Below, piece by piece: positions 58,701-64,000 of a stretch of 64,000 nucleotides of DNA. The DNA is from Arenicola marina (lineage: Eukaryota; Annelida; Polychaeta; Arenicolidae), in NCBI GenBank assembly GCA_964019135.1, contig OZ025249.1, positions 1,116,001-1,180,000 on the forward strand. The letters are read 5' to 3'. Under the pieces are notes generated by a model. It saw only the letters and a list, made by a program, of their open reading frames with translations, did not search any database and was not told the origin of the DNA. A program made the position numbers and the translations under genes. Numbering within the stretch: position 1 is the stretch's first letter; each line of letters starts with the position of its first letter.

Positions 58701-61700
58701 TACACTGATGGGTTTACCTCCCACTATGATGACTGGAGCATACACGCGTGGGTTTACCTTCCACTATGATGACTGGAGCATACACTGATGGGTTTATTTT
58801 CCACTATGATGACTGGAGCATACACTGATGGGTTTACCTTCCACTATAATGACTGGAGCATACACTGATTGGTTTACCTTCCACTATAATGACTGGAGCA
58901 TACAATGATGGGTGTATGTTCCAATATAATGACTGGAGCATACACTGATGGGTGTACGTTCAGCTATAATGACTGGAGCATACACTGATGGGTGTACGTT
59001 CCAATATAATGACTGGAGCATACACTGATGGGTGTACGTTCCACCATAATAACTGGAGCATACCCTGATGAGTTTACCTTCAACTATGATGACTGCAGCA
59101 TACACTGATGGGTTTATCTTCCACTATGATGACTGGAGCATACACTGATGGGTTTACCTTCCACTATAATGACTGCAGCATACACTGATGGGTTTATCTT
59201 CCACTATAATGACTGGAGCATACACTGATGGGTTTATCTTCCACTATAATGACTGGAGCATACACTGATGGGTTTACCTTCCACTATAATGACTGGAGCA
59301 TACACTGATGGGTTTACCTTCCACTATAATGACAGGAGCATAAAATGATGGGTGTACGTTCCACTATAAAGACTGGAGCATACACTGATGGGTGTACGTT
59401 CCACTATAATGTCTGGAGCATACACTGATGGGTGAACGTTCACCATAATAACTGGAGCATACCCTGATGGGTTTATCTTCAACTATGATGACTGGAGCAT
59501 ACACTGATGGGTTTACCTTCCACTATAATGACTGGAGCATACACTGATGGATTCACCTTCCACTATAATGACTGGAGCATACACTGATGGGTTTACGTCC
59601 CACTATGATGACTGGAGCATACACGCGTGGGTTTACCTTCCACTCTGATGACTGGAGCATACACTGATGGGTTTATCTTCCACTATGATGACTGGAGCAT
59701 ACACTGATGGGTTTATCTTCCACTATGATGACTGGATCATACACTGATGGGTTTACCGTCCACTATAATGACTGGAGCATACACTGTTGGGTGTGCGTTC
59801 CACTATAATGTCTGGAGCATACACTGATGGGTGTACGTTCACCATAATAACTGGAGCATACCCTGATGGGTTAACTTCAACTATGATGACTGGAGCATAC
59901 ACTGATGGGTTTACCTTCCACTATAATGACTGGAACATACACTGATGGATTCACCTTCCACTATAATGACTGGAGCATACACTGATGGGTTTACGTCCCT
60001 CTATGATGACTGGAGCATACATGCGTGGGTTTACCTTCCACTCTGATGACTGGAGCATACACTGATGGGTTTATCTTCCACTATGATGACTGGAGCATAC
60101 ACTGAAGGGTTTACCTTCCACTATAATGACTGGAGCATACACTGATGGGTTTACCTTCCACTATAATGACTGGAGCATACACTGATGGGTTTACCTTCCA
60201 CTATGATGACTGGAGCATACACGGGTGGGTTTACCTTCCACTATGATGACTGGAGCATACACTGATGGGTATATCTTCCACTATAATGACTGGAGCATAC
60301 ACTGATTGGTTTACCTTCCACTATAATGACTGGAGCATACAATGATGGGTGTATGTTCCAATATAATGACTGGAGCATACACTGATGGGTGTACGTTCAG
60401 CTATAATGACTGGAGCATACACTGATGGGTGTACGTTCCATCATAATAACTGGAGTATACCCTGATGAGTTTACCTTCAACTATGATGACTGGAGCATAC
60501 ACTGATGGGTTTACCTTCCACTATAATGACTGGAGCATACACTGATGGATTCACCTACGACTATAATGACTGGAGCATGCACTGATGGGTTTACCTCCCA
60601 CTATGATGACTGGAGCATACACGCGTGGGTTTACCTTCCACTATGATGACTGGAGCATACACTGATGGGTTTGTCTTCCACTATAATGACTGGAGCATAC
60701 ACTGATGGGTTTACCTTCCACAATAATAACTGGAGCATACACTGATGGGTTTACCTTCCACTATAATGACTGGAGCATACACTGATGGGTTTACCTTCCA
60801 CTGTGATGACTGGAGCATACACTGATGGGTTTATCTTCAACTATAATGACTGTAGCATACACTGATGGGTTTACCTTCCACTATGATGACTGGACCATAC
60901 ACTGATGGGTTTACCTTCCACTATAATGACTGGAGCATGCACTGATGGCTTTACCTTCCACTATAATGACTGGAGCATACACTGAAGGGTTTACCTTCCA
61001 ATATAATGACTGGAGCATACACGGATGGGTTTACCTGCCACTATGATGACTGGAGCATACACTGATGGGTTTATCTTCCACTATGATGACTGGAGCATAC
61101 ACTGATTGGTTTACCTTCCACTATAATGACTGGAGCGTACAATGATGGGTGTATGTTCCACTATAATGACTGGAGCATGCACTGATGGGTGTACGTTCAG
61201 CTATAATGACTGGAGCATACACTGATGGGTGTACGTTCCACTATAATGACTGAAGCATACACTGATGGGTGTACGTTCCACCATAATAACTGGAGCATAC
61301 CCTGATGAGTTTACCTTCCAATATAATGACTGGAGCATACACTGATGGATTTACCTTCCAATATAATGACTGGAGCATACAGTGATGGGCTTACCTTACA
61401 CTATGATGACTGGAGCATACGCTGATGGGTTTACCGTCCACTATAATAAATGGAGCATACACTAATGGCTTTACCGTCCACTATGATGACTGGGGCATAC
61501 ACTGATGGGTTTACCTTCCACTATTATGACAGGAGCATACATTGATGGGTTTACCTTCCACTATAATGATTGGAGCATACAATGATGGGTGTACGTTCCA
61601 CTATAATGACTGGAGCATACACTGATGGGTGTACGTACACCATAATAACTGGAGCATACCCTGATGGGTTTATCTTCAACTATGATGGCTGGAGCATACA

Positions 61701-64000
61701 CTGATGGGTTTACCTTCCACTATAATGACTGGAGCATACACTGATGGGTTTACCTTCCACTATAATGACTGGAGCATACACTGATGGGTTTACCTTCTAC
61801 TATAATGACGGGAGCATACAATGATGGGTGTACGTTCCACTGTAATGACTGGAGCATACACTGATGGGTGTACGTACACCATAATAACTGGAGCATACCC
61901 TGATGGGTTTATCTTCAACTATGATGGCTGGAGCATACACTGATGGGTTTACCTTCCACTATAATGACTGGAGCATACACTGATGGGTTTACCTCCCACT
62001 ATGATGACTGGAGCGTACACGCGTGGGTTTACCTTCCATTATGATGACTGGAGCATACACTGATGGGTTTATTTTCCACTATGATGACTGGAGCATACAC
62101 TGATGGGTTTACCTTCCACTATAATGACTGGAGCATACACTGATTGGTTTACCTTCCACTATAATGACTGGAGCATACACTGATGGGTGTACGTTCAGCT
62201 ATAATGACTGGAGCATACACTGATGGGTGTACGTTCCACTATAATGACTGGAGCATACACTGATGGGTGTACGTTCCACCATAATAACTGGAGCATACCC
62301 TGATGAGTTTACCTTCAACTATGATGACTGCAGCATACACTGATGGGTTTATCTTCCACTATGATGACTGGAGCATACACTGATGGGTTTACCTTCCACT
62401 ATAATGACTGCAGCATACACTGATGGGTTTATCTTCCACTATAATGACTGGAGCATACACTGATGGGTTTATCTTCCACTATAATGACTGGAGCATACAC
62501 TGATGGGTTTACCTTCCACTATAATGACTGGAGCATACACTGATGGGTTTACCTTCCACTATAATGACAGGAGCATAAAATGATGGGTGTACGTTCCACT
62601 ATAAAGACTGGAGCATACACTGATGGGTGTACGTTCCACTATAATGTCTGGAGCATACACTGATGGGTGAACGTTCACCATAATAACTGGAGCATACCCT
62701 GATGGGTTTATCTTCAACTATGATGACTGGAGCATACACTGATGGGTTTACCTTCCACTATAATGACTGGAGCATACACTGATGGATTCACCTTCCACTA
62801 TAATGACTGGAGCATACACTGATGGGTTTACGTCCCACTATGATGACTGGAGCATACACGCGTGGGTTTACCTTCCACTATAATGACTGGAGCATACACT
62901 GTTGGGTGTACGTTCCACTATAATGTCTGGAGCATACACTGATGGGTGTACGTTCACCATAATAACTGGAGCATACCCTGATGGGTTATCTTCAACTATG
63001 ATGACTGGAGCATACACTGATGGGTTTACCTTCCACTATAATGACTGGAGCATACACTGATGGATTCACCTTCCACTATAATGACTGGAGCATACACTGA
63101 TGGGTTTACGTCCCACTATGATGACTGGAGCATACATGCGTGGGTTTACCTTCTACTCTGATGACTGGAGCATACACTGATGGGTTTATCTTCCACTATG
63201 ATGACTGGAGCATACACTGATGGGTTTACCTTCCACTATAATGACTGGAGCATACACTGATGGGTTTACCTTCCACTATAATGACTGGAGCATACACTGA
63301 TGGGTTTACCTTCCACTATGATGACTGGAGCATACACGGGTGGGTTTACCTTCCACTATGATGACTGGAGCATACACTGATGGGTATATCTTCCACTATA
63401 ATGACTGGAGCATACACTGATTGGTTTACCTTCCACTATAATGACTGGAGCATACAACGATGGGTGTATGTTCCAATATAATGACTGGAGCATACACTGA
63501 TGGGTGTACGTTCAGCTATAATGACTGGAGCATACACTGATGGGTGTACGTTCCACTATAATGACTGGAGCATACACTGATGGGTGTACGTTCCATCATA
63601 ATAACTGGAGTATACCCTGATGAGTTTACCTTCAACTATGATGACTGGAGCATACACTGATGGGTTTACCTTCCACTATAATGACTGGAGCATACACTGA
63701 TGGATTCACCTACGACTATAATGACTGGAGCATGCACTGATGGGTTTACCTCCCACTATGATGACTGGAGCATACACGCGTGGGTTTACCTTCCACTATG
63801 ATGACTGGAGCATACACTGATGCGTTTGTCTTCCACTATAATGACTGGAGCATACACTGATGGGTTTACCTTCCACAATAATAACTGGAGCATACACTGA
63901 TGGGTTTACCTTCCACTATAATGACTGGAGCATACACTGATAGGTTTACCTTCCACTGTGATGACTGGAGCATACACTGATGGGTTTATCTTCAACTATA
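49781..64000. repeat. 40-bp satellite, about 355 copies, running off the right edge
   Basis: The unit is 40 bp (actggagcatacactgatgg, then gtttaccttccactataatg). It is moderately diverged (tatgatg/tataatg, tttacc/tgtacg and others), with larger blocks duplicated. For example, 53.24-53.47 kb recurs 1360 bp (34 units) later, and a stretch near 59.34 kb recurs about 3.24 kb later. No exon or unique island is visible in 14.2 kb. The array lies upstream of FAAH, and what lies beyond it is unknown. Confidence 0.95.

Noticed and set aside
53240..59105. Small ORFs with YAPVI, CSSHYSG and similar repeats
   Set aside because: These are translations of the 40-bp satellite; three units restore the frame, which gives a false protein-like pattern.

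Overview
The window is eukaryotic, almost certainly animal, nuclear DNA. It has one long gene in many small exons with GT-AG introns, huge tandem-repeat arrays and nested transposons. No bacterial-style gene is present. The species cannot be read from the sequence; a DIRS-order retroelement and minisatellite-filled introns would suit a marine invertebrate, but that is inference.

The main gene runs right to left on the minus strand. It is a fatty-acid amide hydrolase (FAAH, amidase-signature family). I could place eleven coding exons, from the ATG at 41093 down to 217, giving 411 codons plus 2 nt. All exon phases join without a break, and the 3' end lies beyond the left edge. The exons encode an N-terminal membrane anchor, the catalytic Lys (residue 164), the cis-Ser (239) and the nucleophile Ser (263). 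The 99 and 24 residue spacings match Lys142/Ser217/Ser241 of mammalian FAAH. One intron uses a GC donor and one exon is only 38 nt.

Nearly every long intron is filled by its own unrelated minisatellite. The units are 70 and 78 bp (intron 10), 41 bp (intron 8), 32 bp (intron 7), 40 bp (intron 6), 38 bp over 14.7 kb (intron 5), another 32 bp (intron 4), 27 bp (intron 3), 36/31 bp over 11 kb (intron 2) and 55 bp over 5.2 kb (intron 1). The two intron 10 arrays differ from the rest because their units are copies of FAAH exon ends with splice sites. Each 78-bp unit holds a possible 63-nt, phase-0, stop-free cassette exon between a 3' and a 5' splice site. Each 70-bp unit holds the 3' splice site and first 46 nt of exon 11. 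This is the most unusual feature of the window.

Upstream of FAAH there is a 126-bp hairpin MITE with a 10-bp target duplication, then a 40-bp satellite that runs off the right edge (41686 to 64000). An 8.06-kb DIRS/Ngaro-type retroelement (41720-49780) sits in the first satellite unit. It has split direct repeats in the order A1-ORF-B1-A2-B2 and an AAT recombination core. It is decayed: gag has a stop and appears interrupted by an LTR-like sequence, and only fragments of reverse transcriptase remain. Its A2 repeat is split by a 3.4-kb terminal-inverted-repeat transposon (42114-45515) with a CCGG target duplication. The uninterrupted A1 copy is the matching empty site. That transposon carries its own 106-bp array, built from sequence like its termini.
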